This document shows, one piece after another, positions 10,012 through 22,794 of a stretch of DNA of 64,000 bases (its first letter is position 1; every line of letters starts with the position of its first letter). Made by a program: the position numbers and the translations under genes. Source of the stretch: Chlorops oryzae (taxonomy: Eukaryota > Arthropoda > Insecta > Diptera > Chloropidae); assembly GCA_020466095.1 (NCBI GenBank), contig CM035806.1, forward strand, positions 95,363,803 through 95,427,802, written 5' to 3'. The notes beneath the pieces were generated by a model. The model saw nothing but the letters and a program-made list of their open reading frames with translations, was not told where the DNA came from and made no database searches.

Positions 10012-10507
10012 CAATAAAATTGCTTCATAATATCTCAGAAACCATAGGAGATAGGGACCTGAGGATTGAGCAGATCGATAGATCTATAGAATATGCCCCA
10101 GAAAATGGTCTTATCTAATTATTTTTAAATTTTGTGTTATACTTGAAGAGTACTTCGGGGCGACGATGTCACACAAACGCAATTTACTCTCGACACAGAG
10201 TGTGTCGGGTATAAAAATATCAAATAACCGAAATATTATTTATTTTTTTCGAAGCTAGAACTAACTTTCATTTCGCTTGGAACATGTTCTTCTCTTTTAA
10301 AAGCTTATAATGATGGGCTTGATGATGCGTTTTTTTAAATTAAGCTTTTTTATGCGTCTTGCTTATATTTGAACGCTTGCAAAACGTGTGTGTTTTATAT
10401 ATCAATGCTTGCTGGGTTACTACAACGCTAGCGTCTTACTATGAAGCCAGCGTCTTTCAACATTGTTCATCTCGCACATGTCAAATTGGAGATACATAAT
10501 GCAAATA
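10012..10507. other. Intron sequence with a family A 3' terminus (10138-10217)
   Basis: The stretch ending near 10217 has TCACACAAACGCAATTTACTC and the family A hairpin CGACACAGAGTGTGTCG followed by GGTATAAA. The remainder is unassigned. Confidence 0.5.
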
Positions 10508-10757
10508 ATATGAAGCAGAGCCGCGAATAACGTTGTAAGCGACAAATTTTTTGAATTTATTTTTCGGACTTTCACTGTCAATAATACTTTGAGCTATCAG
10601 AAAAAAATTTTTATTTGGTCAACTCTTGGACATTTCTCAATACTGCGGAACCTTAAAGAAGCGTGTTGGTCTTGTTTGTAAGTACTAAATGACACGGTAA
10701 ATTTGCAAGAATGTGAAATTTGTCACTTACAACGTTATTCGCGGCTCCGCTTCATAT
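10508..10757. mobile_element. Inverted-repeat MITE (family 1, copy 2)
   Basis: Arms of about 40 bp. The left arm has GAGCCGCGAATAACGTTGTA and the right arm its reverse complement with two or three mismatches. The interior matches the 1676-1921 copy in reverse orientation. Confidence 0.75.
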
Positions 10758-10947
10758 GTTCACAGGTCACACATTCATAGTTGCGTTTTTGAAAATCAGC
10801 AAAAAACAATTATGTCAGTCTCTTCGTCTTCGTAAGCCTCTTGTCGTACCGTGGCCGAGGCACTTTAGAACGGTCAGTTTCCGAATAAAAATCTGGTAGA
10901 AAACCTTAAGGAAGACTTGCTAAAATGAATATAAAATCAAAATTAAA

Positions 10948-11744
10948 ACAAGTAAGGGTGTTATAGTCAGGAGAGCCTGACAATAAAATACCCGACACAG
11001 AAACACATGTTTAAATAACTTTTAAACCATGCCAAAAAAAAACGGAACCACTAAGAAAGAATTTTCAACAGGTTTTTAAGCCTATTAGGGGCCCCATATA
11101 CCGACTTTTGTTAATTTTCTTATTAAATTTAATTGAAATATTTCCAAAAAAAATCTGATTTTGAGGCAGTTTTGGGATTTTTGTGAAAGACCCTAGTACT
11201 GGAGGAACCCTTAAAAATGGACCGATCAAAGAAATTTTTGGAGAGGGTGTTTATGGCTACAAAGGAAGCATATGTGCCTACTTTCGTTAAAGTCCCATTT
11301 GAATTTCGGGTGTGGGTGGCAACTTTCGAAGAACGCCCTTCGGCCACGCTCACTTTTCCAATTTTCGAAAATTAAATAACTTGGCTTCAAATATGTTTAA
11401 CTATCAAATTTCATCAAAATTTCTTAAAAACCTTCGATTTTAGTGCAGTTTTTGTGATGTTCGTAACATACCCTAGTACTGGAGGTACCCCTAGAAATGT
11501 TCCGATCGGGTCCATTCTCGAACTTGTTCTTACTCATGTGCCTGTGAGTGCGCATACCAAATTTCGTCAAGATAGCTCAACTCATTTGATAAGAAAACTG
11601 TATACAAACAGACAGACGGAATCTCCTGGCGACTCTGATCATTTCTGTATATATATTGTATGGTCTATCTTGATTGGTTCTGGGTGTTACACACAACCAC
11701 ACAAATGCAATATACCCTCGACACAGAGTGTGTCGGGTATAAAA
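10948..11744 (+). mobile_element. Helentron/DINE-1-like repeat, family A, full copy
   Basis: Begins ACAAGTAAGGGTGTTATAG, has the 5' motif AAAATACCCGACACAG, and ends with the hairpin CGACACAGAGTGTGTCG plus GGTATAAA. The 5' motif and 3' end are inverted copies (subterminal inverted repeats), as in Helentron-type elements. Contains an ACAGACAGACGGA tract and a TATATAT tract before the 3' end. Confidence 0.8.
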
Positions 11745-11848
11745 AGGTAAACATTTGGTATAAAATTTGGTTAGACACTTATCAGAAGTAAAATAATTCC
11801 ATGCCATATTGAATACACAAGGCTAGCGATAATTCATTTTTGCCTTTA

Positions 11849-12435
11849 AGCCTTAGCTCCAGTTCTGTAAGAAATACCCGCAGAGATTTCTAGGCTATTT
11901 CGCCGAGGAAAAAAAAACTATCATAAACATATTGCAAGCAACCCTGACGGCATAAACAGCTGATTTAAATTTCAATTTTAGTTTGAATTTCGAAATAGAA
12001 ACTTATTTTTAAGTATTATTAAATGTCATTTTTGAGATTAAAATATACTAATTTCAGTGAAAAACAAACTTACTTTTCGCAAAACTAACTTATTCAAAAA
12101 CTCAAAATCCATTTCAAAATAATGATTGGAGAAACTTTAGAACGAGAAGCTTCAAAGCGCTATCCGAATTGTGTGTGTTGCGTTTGGTTCCCGCCAAGTT
12201 ATTTTGACATCAACTGTCATCTGAGAGAAATAATTGAGCTTCAATTATTTCTGCTAGAAAAGCCTGGGTTTCAATGTGCATTTTTCGGCGAAAAAGTACA
12301 TAAATATTATGATACCTTTTTCCCTGAACTGAGGCCAGCCGTCAGAAATGCCGCGTGAAATTTCTGACAGGAGTTTTTTGAAGGTTTTTTTTTTATATGG
12401 AAGTTTTCATTCCTAGCCGAAATTAGGCTAAGGCT
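11849..12435. mobile_element. Tourist-like MITE (family C, copy 1)
   Basis: Terminal inverted repeat AGCCTTAGCTCCAGTTCTG on the left and a diverged reverse complement ending CTAAGGCT on the right. TTA is duplicated at 11846-11848 and 12436-12438, the target typical of PIF/Harbinger. The same family occurs at 30416-30998. The open frame 12122-12358 is internal to this MITE and not a gene. Confidence 0.75.
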
Positions 12436-12546
12436 TTATGCTTTAATTTAAAAGTTGATTAAAGAAACTATGGTTAAATATATGTGTTTTATTCCCATTA
12501 AATATATAAATATATAAAATTCTGACATTTCAACATACCATTTTAG

Positions 12547-12933
<387 letters not shown>

Positions 12934-12976
12934 TAAATGTTTGTCTATATTTAATAGCCTCTTTTTCCAAATTTAG

Positions 12977-13467
<491 letters not shown>

Positions 13468-13893
13468 AGCTGTGAGAAGTTCGCCACAAAAATTTTTTTA
13501 AATCGTTTCAAAAAAATTGAGGGAATGACAATTTTTGACCACTTTTGATCGCCCCCTAAATTTCTAGGGGTGGTCAAAAAAAGTTATTGGGTGATCATTT
13601 GAGGTCTCGGAATGGTCATTCTAGAACCCCCGTTGGAAATTTGATAAAAGTAAATTTTCGGAATTTTTGCTATCGACTATAGAATTTCGTACTTCAAAGG
13701 GTGACCTGGGGTAAAAGTTGAAATATCTCAATTTCTAGGGGTGGTTAAAAAAAGTTATTGGGTGGTCATTTGAGGTATCGGAATGGTCATTCTAGAAACC
13801 CCGTTGGAAACTAGGGGGTGGTCAAAAAATGGTCATTCACCTCAATTTTTTGAAACGATTTAAAAAATTTTTTTGGGCCAACTTCTCACAGCT
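13468..13893. mobile_element. Inverted-repeat MITE with internal direct repeat
   Basis: Terminal inverted repeats of about 55 bp begin AGCTGTGAGAAGTT on the left and end AACTTCTCACAGCT on the right. Inside, a segment of about 75 bp with TTCTAGGGGTGGT and GGAATGGTCATTCTAGAA is repeated directly (about 13560-13635 and 13731-13812). No clear target-site duplication. Confidence 0.7.
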
Positions 13894-13973
13894 ACTTTCC
13901 AGCAAAAAAAGAAAAACTGTAAAATGATGATTAATATTTAAACAAATCTAAGACTTATTTAGGCTGTTATGAC

Positions 13974-14310
13974 CAGGGCCGTAGCAGTTATGACTTTTAA
14001 AACAAAAGTTAAGAGCAAACAATTATTTTTGAACTTAAATATTATTTGAAAAAAATTAAAAAATATGTTTTGACTTTTAATTTTTCGGTCAGATGATAAC
14101 AGTTAAATTCAGACTTTTATTTATTTATTTTTTTTTTTTTGGCAGAAATAAGAGTCATTTTCAAATAATTTTAGGGTGTCCAAGGAATTTTCTGCATTAT
14201 TTTAATACGCGATAAGCTAATGTCAAGAGGTGTATTGTTTGTTTTTGGACCACTGGTCTAAAAGGTTTTCACATAAAAGTTACATTGATAGCGGTTTAAT
14301 TCAGTCCCTG
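13974..14310. mobile_element. Small hAT-like element (family F)
   Basis: The left end is CAGGGCCGTAGCAGTTATGA and the right end ...CAGTCCCTG, related to the 49167-49951 element. The flanks are GTTATGAC and GATATGAC, a 7-of-8 match to an 8 bp duplication. Confidence 0.6.
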
Positions 14311-14954
14311 GATATGACATTGCTTTGTTTTTCACATTTTCATTTATAAAAACAAGAACAAATTTTAGCAATCGCTACATAAAAGCTGCAGTACAAATTA
14401 TTCCGCTCAACTGTCATACAGTGCACTTGCTACTATATGAAATTAAATTAATGAATTTACAACGGGTTCGATATTGAATAAATACGACTCTTTTTTTTTG
14501 TAATCATAAATTTAAGAATTCCTTTTGTAATTAAATGAGCTGCTGGAAGATGAAACTTCGATTTTCTCAATACGAAAGGCATGACTGTCTGGCAAGAGAA
14601 GTGAGTTGAGGATGGGAAGTGTTGGGTTAATAGGCAATGATAACTCTGTTAACATGGTAGAGAGGGTAGAGACACCTGGAACAACTAACACCGATGCTCC
14701 GGGACGATAAGAGGAGTGTGCCGTTAGTGTAATGATGTGAATCAGTATCCATCCATATAAAGTTAAAAAGATTTCAATTAGTTAAATAAGTGCTAGAACG
14801 GTTCGTTTCTTTTATATTTCGGTCGAATGGCAAAAACATCTATGCTGCATACAAATGAGTTGACCTGTCTCGGCTGTGCCGTAGAAGCAACCCCACCCCC
14901 ATTCGTCAAAAGCAAGACCGCACATCGATAGGTATGCAGCGCTTCGAAAGCATG
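14311..14954. other. Unassigned sequence left of the gypsy element
   Basis: A 5' LTR would be expected here, but only its last ~26 bp (14955-14981) match the 3' LTR of the element on the right. The rest shows no match I can see. Confidence 0.4.
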
Positions 14955-15525
14955 GGCTTCGGCTAGGGACGGTTCACCACATTTGGCGCCCAAAAACGGT
15001 AGGGCCTCAGGTTTTATGAAGGTGTAGTAGAATTTGGATTTCTTATGGGGAATTTTTGAATTAAAAAACCTATTCGAGAATAAGACTAGCAAACTTTCAA
15101 AAAATTCGAGCGTCCCTGTTAAACCTAGATTTATTTAGTAGTTTTTAAATTTCATGTGAAAAATTAAAATAAAATTGTTGCACTCAGTATAAAGATTCTA
15201 ATCCTGGTGGATATCAAGCGAGAGAAACTATCTTTTCTTGACCACGGGCCTATGGACATGGTTTTAAACAGTAATGGTAAATTATTAAAGTGAAGACTTT
15301 TTCAAAACAAATTTGAGATGACCTTGTGACTGCCACGTTGCGGTAACATAACTCTTGAATGAAAAAAAAAAAAAAAAAAAAACAGAATTATATCCAACCA
15401 AATAAACCAAAAATTAAGTATTCTTCGTAGGAATCCTATACAATAACTTTGGGGTCGTGGTTGACTAGGCGAGTATAATCGCGTAGGTTTGGTAGATTTG
15501 GCAGCAAATATGAATCAGCAATACA

Positions 15526-17083
15526 ATGCCATTAGCTAGAAGTCCCGCTCGAAAAACTCCCACAGAAAGCGAAGAGGCAACGCTGTGCTCAATCTGCAGC
15601 GAACCGTTCCTACTAAACGTAGCTAAGAGCATCACACCTTGCAATCATGAATACCATGACTCATGCATATCCACCTGGCTGGAGGAGATCCCAACATGTC
15701 CTATTTGCCGCTCATTGTGCCGTACCGACGGTTTACGCTCTATACTGTCTAACCAAGATGCTCAAGCCACCACCACTAGGCATCGACCTTACACACGGTT
15801 GTATGCACAAGCACGAGAAACCGCTTCTGCATCGGATTTGCCCGAAAATCCCAGTCATTCTCTAAATTTTCCCGAAAGCCCCGCGAGCAGCACGTTAGGG
15901 GTTGATACGGTCAAAAATTTCGTCATCCTTAGATGCTTTTCGAGTAGAACTTGTAAATACAATCTCGAACGAGATGCGACAGCTAGTGCGTACCCTAACG
16001 CTTCATCACTCGCAGCCCACCCAATAACGGGGGGATGCCAATACGCAAAGTCCTATTGATCACTTGCCGAGAGGTAATGCGACTAATGCTAATGCGCCCC
16101 AACCAGGAGTGGCTACTACACCTGAGCCGGTAACTCCTCAACAACCAGTTAGAAACCATAGTTGAGTGACACGCAATAGAACTGAGGATTGTAGCTTTAA
16201 TTTAAGTCCAGCTAGACGACCTTTAAATGGTAATCAAAATACAAATAGAACCCCGGATAAAATTTCAAGTATTTTCCGAAACTGGAACATAAAATTTACA
16301 GGCGAAATTGGAGAAATCTCAGTAGAAGATTTCCTTTATCAAGTGCAGACGCTGACGGATGACTATTTAGATGGCGATTTTGAGTTACTTTGTCAGTATT
16401 TGCATATTATATTCGAAGGAAAAGCTAAAATTTGGTTCTGGCGGTATCACCGCGCGGAGGGACAAATACAGTGGCTAAGGTTCTGTGAAGCCTTACGAAA
16501 AAAATATTAAGATAGCCTCACAGACTATGATATTCGGCACGAAATTTTCAAGCGTAAACCGCGCACCACCGAATCTTTTGATGAATATTTAGACTCTATT
16601 CGAGCTCTTAGCGATAGGCTGCGAATGCCATTGTCAGATTCAGATCTATGTGAGACTGTTAGAAATCTAAAACCTGATATCAGGCATGAATTACTCCATT
16701 TGGAATTAAGGAATTTGTCAGATTTGCGTAAAGAAGTGAGAAGACATGAAGCCTTCATGCGGGAAGTACAAGCCTCGAGTCACCCAAACAATCTTCCGCG
16801 GAGACAAGTTTTTGAACTCGAGGGAAACCACGGCAACTCTGACCCCAATAGCGATAGCACCTCTCTTTGCGCTTTGACGACGCCTTTGAAGTGTTGGAAT
16901 TGTGACACGGTAGGCCATTGTTACAAAGAATGCATGCAGTCCCGACGCACATATTGTTATGGATGTGGTGCGGTGGACGTTTTCAAGCCAAGTTCCCCAA
17001 AATGTAAGTCCCTAAAGGAAAACTTTCGCGGGGGTGTCCGCAACTCCTTAAGCGGGCATCCGATCAACTCTAAGGATTCGTAA
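15526..17083 (+). pseudogene. Gag with N-terminal RING-H2 finger, capsid and zinc knuckles
   Basis: Frame 15526-16059 begins MPLARSPARKTPTESEEATL. At residues 21-61 it has a C3H2C3 RING pattern: C21, C24, C39, H41, H44, C47, C58 and C61 (CSIC...CNHEYHDSC...CPIC). Near 15910 the reading continues one frame over (SKISSSLDAFRVELVNTI...). It runs through two stops into the capsid region at 16166 and, after another stop at 16508-16510, to two zinc knuckles, CWNCDTVGHCYKEC and CYGCGAVDVFKPSSPKC. This looks like one Gag polypeptide of about 500 residues broken by one frameshift and three stops. RING-H2 domains are usually E3 ubiquitin ligase modules; that activity is inference here. Capsid assembly and RNA binding follow from the Gag family. 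Confidence 0.75.
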
Positions 17084-20000
17084 TTATTGGAAACGAATCA
17101 AAAAATTTAAACACTTTACGATCTCTGCCATGGACACTAGGAGCGGAGATATAAGATCGTTTGTGGCAATCACCATCTTCGGAATAAAATATTTTGGGGA
17201 AAGCTTGCCGAATTAATAGCACAGTCGCGATTATTTGATTCGAAAATATCCGGCAACGTCCGTACCGCCGATGGGCAAAAAAAAGTTGTCTCTGGAACTA
17301 TTAAACCCAGCCTTCAATTAAATAGATGTGACAGAACTTTTGAATTTCTTGCCGTGCCCACTATTAAAGAAAATGTCATTTGTGGTGCCAACTTCTTCAA
17401 CGCATTCGGACTTAAAATTGTTGCGGATGACCGTAACTCCAGCGATTGAAAAATTAATGTGTGCAGAAGGAGATAGGATGATTAGCTTAGGAGTTGTGGA
17501 AGAAGCGTTACTTTCGCCATGGTTCTCGCCATGTATTTTCGTAGTCAAACTCAATAAAAATCGGTTGTGCTTAGATTCTCGCGCTCTAAATGTGGTAACT
17601 AAAAACAATTAAGGGTATTATAGTCAGGCGAGCCTGACAATAAAATACCCGACACAGACACAAATGTTTAAATAATTTTTGAACAACGCCCAAAAAACAG
17701 GACCACTAAGTAAGAATATTCAAGAGGTTTTTAAGGCCATAAGGGGCCTCATATACCGACTTTTGTTAAATTTCTTTATGAATTTCCAAGCCCACTTTTC
17801 CATTTTTTTTCAATTCTAATCGGAGGCTCAAATATACACTCAAATTCAAAGTTTCATATAAATATTTTGAAAAAGTCAGATTTTGAGGTAGTTTTGGGAT
17901 TTTTTGACAGACCCTAGTACTGGAGGTACCCTTAATAATGGACCAATCAAGGAAATTTTATTGACGATGTTAATGGCTTCAAAGTAAGCATAAGTGCCAA
18001 ATTTCGTTCAAATCCCATTTGAACTTCGGGTATAGGGGACAATTTTCGAAAAACGCCCTTCTGCCACGCCCACTTTTCATAATTTTGGAAATCGTATTAC
18101 TTGCCTTGAAACATGTTCAAATATCAACTTTCATCATAATATGTTGAAAAACTTCGATTTTAGATCAGTTTTTGTGATTTTCGTAACAGACCCTAGTACT
18201 GGAGGTACCCCTAAAAATGGTCCGATCGGGTCCATTCTCAAACTTGTTCTTACTCATGCACGCATACCGAATTTAGTCCAGATTGATCAACTGCTTCGAT
18301 AAGATAACTGTTTACAGACAGACGGACGGACATGTCTATATCGAATTTCCTGGTGGTGACGCTGATCATTTCTATATATTTTTTGTATGGTCTATCTTGA
18401 TTGGTTCTGGGTGTTACACACAACCACACAAACGCAATATAACCTCGACACAGAGTGTGTCGGGTATAAAGGCGCCTATCCGATTCCTAATATCGATGGG
18501 TTGATATCCAGGTTGCCAGCTGTCCACCTTATTTCTTAGATAGATCTGAAAGATCAAGCTGGAACAATCAGCGAGGCCTAAAACCGCATTCACCATTCCA
18601 AACCATTACCAATTTTCCCGAATGCCATTTGGGCTTTGTAATGCTCCACAGACTATGTGCCGTTTATTGGATAAAGTTATCCCATATACGTTAAAGACAC
18701 ATGTCTTCGTGTATCTCGATGACTTATTGCTTGTCTCGCATAACTTTGATGAACATTTGGCACATCTATTGGAGGTTGCTTCGAACTTGCGGGCAGCGGC
18801 ATTGACCATCCATATTTCCAAGAGCCATTTCGGTTTCAAACAAGTTAAATATTTAAGCGGTATCGTAGGTCAGGGCAGTCTGCAGGTAGATCAGGAAAAA
18901 GTGGAGGCTGACGTGAACTTTTCTGTTCCAAAAACGGTCAAACAATTGAGACGTTTTCTAGGGATGACCGGGTGGTAACGGCGATTCTTGAATGATTACG
19001 CTGGTTTGACGTTCCATTTAACAGAATTGCTAAAGAAAAACGCCAAATTTACCTGGAAGTTGAAAGAAATGTTAACTACAGCCGCTGTATTAGTACATCC
19101 CGATTATGATAGACCATTCGTGGTAGTGCGATGCCAGCTTGCATGGAGTTGGAGGACTTTTGGCACAAAAAGATAATGATGGAGTCGAAAGACCTATCGC
19201 GTTATCGCAAAAACTAAATAGGGCCCAGCGTAACTATTCAGTTACGGAACTTGAATGTTTAGCTGTGGTGATGTCTATAAAAAAGTTTCGCCCTTATATT
19301 GAGGGGCAAACGTTTTCGGTGGTCACCGATCGCCAGCCAAAAATGGCTTATGTCTCAGAAAGAGTTAAGTTAAGACTTGCACGGTGGACATTGAAATTGC
19401 AGGGACACCATTTCACCATCGAACAACGAAGAGGTAGTGAAAATGTGGTAGCCGATGCCTTATCCCGAGTGATTGAATCTAGTGATGGAACAGTCAATAT
19501 CCTTGAATATGAGTCTCTACCATCCATAGACCTTGAATCCGAAAGCTTCAATAGCGAAGAATACTAGGCCTTTTGCCAAAAAGTGATTAACAATATAAGC
19601 GCACCGAAACTTCGAGAGGTAATGTTGACGAGTCCCAGTCATGGAAGTTGCTAGTCCCGAAAGAATTAAGACCGAGCGTTTTACACGCTGCCCATGACAC
19701 GCCAACGTCCGCACATGGAGTAATAGGCAAAACTTTGAATTCTGTACGAAAATATTTCTATTGGCCTGATCTGGTGTTAGATGTAAAAAGATATAATTGC
19801 AATTGTGAACTATGTGTCACTTCAAAGACGCCAAATCAGTTGCTAATGTCAGCTAATGGAGACGCAAAGGCCTTTTCAGAAACTGTATGTAGTTAGACTT
19901 AATAGGACCCTTCCCTAGATCGAAGCAAGGAAATATTGGTATCTTCATCGTGTTGGACCATTTTTCCAAATATACATGGTTAAAACCCCTTAAACGGTTG

Positions 20001-20692
20001 GTCTCCGAACCTATAGTAAATTTTCTTTAAACGGATGTATTTAATTGCTTCGGCGTACCCGAAGTCCTGGTATCGGATAACGGGAGTCAATTCAAGACCG
20101 CCGAATTTAGAAATTTCCTGGAAAGAGCAGGTATCCAACATGTTTTTACGGCTCGATACTATCCACAGGCGAATGCCCCAAAGCGCGTTAATAGGTGCAT
20201 CAATGAAGCTCTGAGATCTTTCATTCGCGAGGATCAACGAACTTTGTACAAATACTTGAGCGGCATTAACGCTGCGCTTAGCAATAACGTTCACACGGCG
20301 GTAGGAACGGCGCCTTATGAAATAGTGTTTGGCCAGTCAATGGTAACCCATGGCAAGGACTATGCCCTACTGAAAAATCTAAATTTATTGAACGAACATT
20401 TTGAGCTATAGACCGTGTTGATCTGATGACCATCACCCGTAACGAGATTGTATCCAAAATTAAAGAAGCATATCGGAAAAATGTTAGGACCAGACCTAGG
20501 CAGTTTAAAGTAGGGCAGATCGTTACGAGAAGAAATTTCGTGCAAAGCAATATGGCTAACCATTTTAACGCCAAATTTGCTCCGGTAAGCATTAAGGCAG
20601 CAGTTTTAAAACGAATCGGAACGGTATATTATCAGCTCTTAGATATCAATTCAAAGTCGATAGGCATATACCACGCGAAATATATTTTCTGA
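17084..20692 (+). pseudogene. Gypsy pol: protease, RT, RNase H, integrase (broken)
   Basis: Pol pieces lie in order in shifting frames. There is a decayed protease region (about 17090-17420). The reverse transcriptase N-part is at 17420-17607, with LGVVEEALLSPWFSPCIFVV and a DSRALNVVTK block. After the Helentron insertion come AYPIPNIDGLISRLP (about 18474) and FGLCNAPQTMCRLLDKVI with the catalytic VYLDDLLLVS (18622-18978). RNase H follows (CDASLHGVGGLLAQK, about 19130-19570, ending VADALSR). The integrase HHCC region is near 19680-19830, and its C-terminal part at 20426-20692 ends GIYHAKYIF. Numerous stops and frameshifts lie between, especially in the integrase core (19890-20425). The order PR-RT-RH-IN is that of Ty3/gypsy. 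Non-functional. Confidence 0.85.
17608..18470 (+). mobile_element. Helentron/DINE-1-like repeat inside gypsy RT
   Basis: A complete family A copy, from AAGGGTATTATAGTCAGGCG to the terminal hairpin CGACACAGAGTGTGTCG plus GGTATAAA. It separates RALNVVTK from AYPIPNI, which are adjacent in gypsy reverse transcriptases. No obvious target duplication, as expected for rolling-circle elements. Confidence 0.85.
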
Positions 20693-20829
20693 TAAATCAT
20701 TCAGTGCCAGATGGAATTTTATCGGATTCGATCCCTCAAAATCGCCTCTGTGGTGTGGCGAATGATTTAATTACCGAAATTTTTTCCCCCTTCGTTCCCA
20801 CATAAGTAAGAACTTGGAGGGAAATATTA

Positions 20830-21488
20830 TGTTGCACACGTAATACAATCGAATTCTTATAGTTTTTCCTAGTTTCCTTTTTATACAACCCTAGTTTTCC
20901 AGACGTTGTGCGTTAGAGAGAGATTAAACGCCCCGTGTACTAACACTTTAGCTTTGCGCTCGCTCGCACACATACGTCGATTGTAATAACTTCGCTGACA
21001 AGTTGCGAGCTCTGTCATTATCGGCAGATTCGATCAAACTTCACACTCAGCAAGTAGTGACCCAAGAAATGGGAAAGTGTGTTTAAAGAAAAAGACTAAA
21101 GTTTTAATAAATCAAAACGTAGCTATTGTAGAAGCTGCAGCCAAAGAAGTCAACTGGCGAGGAACCGAATTGGGAGTCTTGGCTATCAGTTGAGTACATC
21201 CAAAACGCTGCAATCTTTCGTGCTTAAACGCACTCACCTAAGTGTTACACGCACAACACGAGCGAACGCCAAATTTGTACACGCGGATCAGTCTGACCAG
21301 GAGGATCACCTAACGCCGGCATAGTTAGCCGGCTGCAGACGTCCGTCAAGGTGAACCCTCAAGGTCAAGGTCACGAATCACGACGTCTCCGTCGCTACTG
21401 CCATGTGCACATTCATCAAACAGGCGATTAATGACGTCATCGACATGCGCATTGCATACATAGCTTCGGCTAGGGATGGTTCACCACA
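20830..21488 (+). repeat. 3' LTR of the gypsy element (659 bp)
   Basis: Begins TGTTGCACACGTAATAC right after the polypurine tract and ends GGTTCACCACA, so it has TG...CA ends. Its final 26 bp match 14955-14981. The 5' partner is otherwise not recognisable. Confidence 0.7.
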
Positions 21489-22794
21489 CTACCTGACTTA
21501 CAAAAAGCTAATATCTATTTCAAGTGTTTGAATTCAACGAAATCTTTGCCAAGAAAGTATTCATTTGTAAAGTATTTAAACTTTTGTCCAACGTTGTTTT
21601 TACTTTTTATCTCTTTTACTGTAATATGTGCGAGAATTTAGGTTTTTCGTTAATATATAATTTTACCTATATCTTTCAATAAACTGCATACTTCGATTTT
21701 GGCTTAATTTTACTTTACGGACATATCTGGGATTTTGAAAATTTTTGGCCAGTATATGTAAAACGCCCTCCTGAGTCTGAATATGCAATCCGTTTTTGGC
21801 GCTCGCGTCTGGTTCAGGAGATATCGCGATTTAAAGTTTGTATGGAAAACCAATGGAAAGTGACTGACAGCAAAAGCGCAGCGCTACCAGACTTAATGTT
21901 TTGAAAAAAATCTACCATTTGGTAGATTTAAATAGTTGGTTTTTGAAATAAAAAAATGAAGAGAAATAAAAAACGGAAAATAGAGAAAATGGAGAGAGAA
22001 AAAGAAAAATATAGAAAAATAAAAAAAAAATTGCGAAAATTGAGGTTTTTTACAAACCAAAAAGGGAAAAATTTTTTCAAAAATCGCGCGCGGATTCGTA
22101 ATGCGGTGAAGAAATTGCAACAGCCAAGCAACTGGATGAATAAAACGCGACGTGGATAGAAGTGGAAATGCCTTTAATATGGTTTTGGCACAAACACCAG
22201 TATGTATAGTGCTAAAAGAGGAGCAAAATATACTTGAGCGACGCATATGTGGAACAAAATAAAGTCTTCAAGAATTTTTCGCAACTGGATCTTTAAAGAA
22301 AATCTGGATTTCAGGACATTCTGGGCTATATTAATGGAATTAGGATTATTTGGTTAAACTTAAATTAGTCCTTAACGATTCAGCTATTCGGCAAATGTAT
22401 TCCAATTATTTTTTGATCGGTTCTTTTCAATCCAAATGCAATCTTCCACCGCTCTATATCTGGATGCTGTTCGAAAAACTATTAATTTTTGTTAATATTT
22501 TTCTTTTAATTTTTTTGCTATCACCATTATGTGTTTAATAGATAAAAACTATCAATAATTACAACACTTTTGATTTTAAAAATTTTTCATTTAACTATGT
22601 TCCATTTTACGAAGTATGGCAACTGAAAAATGGGAAATACAGCTGCTAAATAGCAGTTACCTTGTTTTGACTGTTAAGGCAACCGAACCAAAAAAGCGTT
22701 GCCATCCGTAATTGCTACAATATGTGTGAGGCAACTAAAAAATCAGCTGCATGTTTTAGTTGTCATATGTAATCGCAATCTGGTTGCCTTGCGC
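21489..22794. other. Unassigned intron sequence
   Basis: 21890-22140 is A/T-rich, and its lysine-rich open frames reflect composition. 22610-22790 repeats short GTTGCC/GGCAAC motifs that also occur just right of the P-like element. Confidence 0.4.

Larger units (their letters stand above)
14955..21488 (+). mobile_element. Ty3/gypsy retrotransposon with RING-Gag, decayed
   Basis: The left LTR is reduced or badly diverged, ending CTTCGGCTAGGGACGGTTCA then CCACA at 14981. It is followed by a gypsy-type primer binding site, TGGCGCCCAAAAA, at 14984, of the tRNA-Lys type. Gag, protease, reverse transcriptase, RNase H and integrase relics follow on the plus strand. A purine tract, AACTTGGAGGGAAA, precedes the 3' LTR. 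No envelope frame is visible. A family A Helentron copy interrupts the reverse transcriptase. Confidence 0.85.

Noticed and set aside
12122..12358. 78-codon frame upstream of an Asator exon
   Set aside because: It lies wholly inside the TTA-flanked MITE 11849-12435.
21893..22246. Lys-rich and Phe-rich frames on both strands
   Set aside because: Low-complexity A/T sequence gives frames on both strands without domains.
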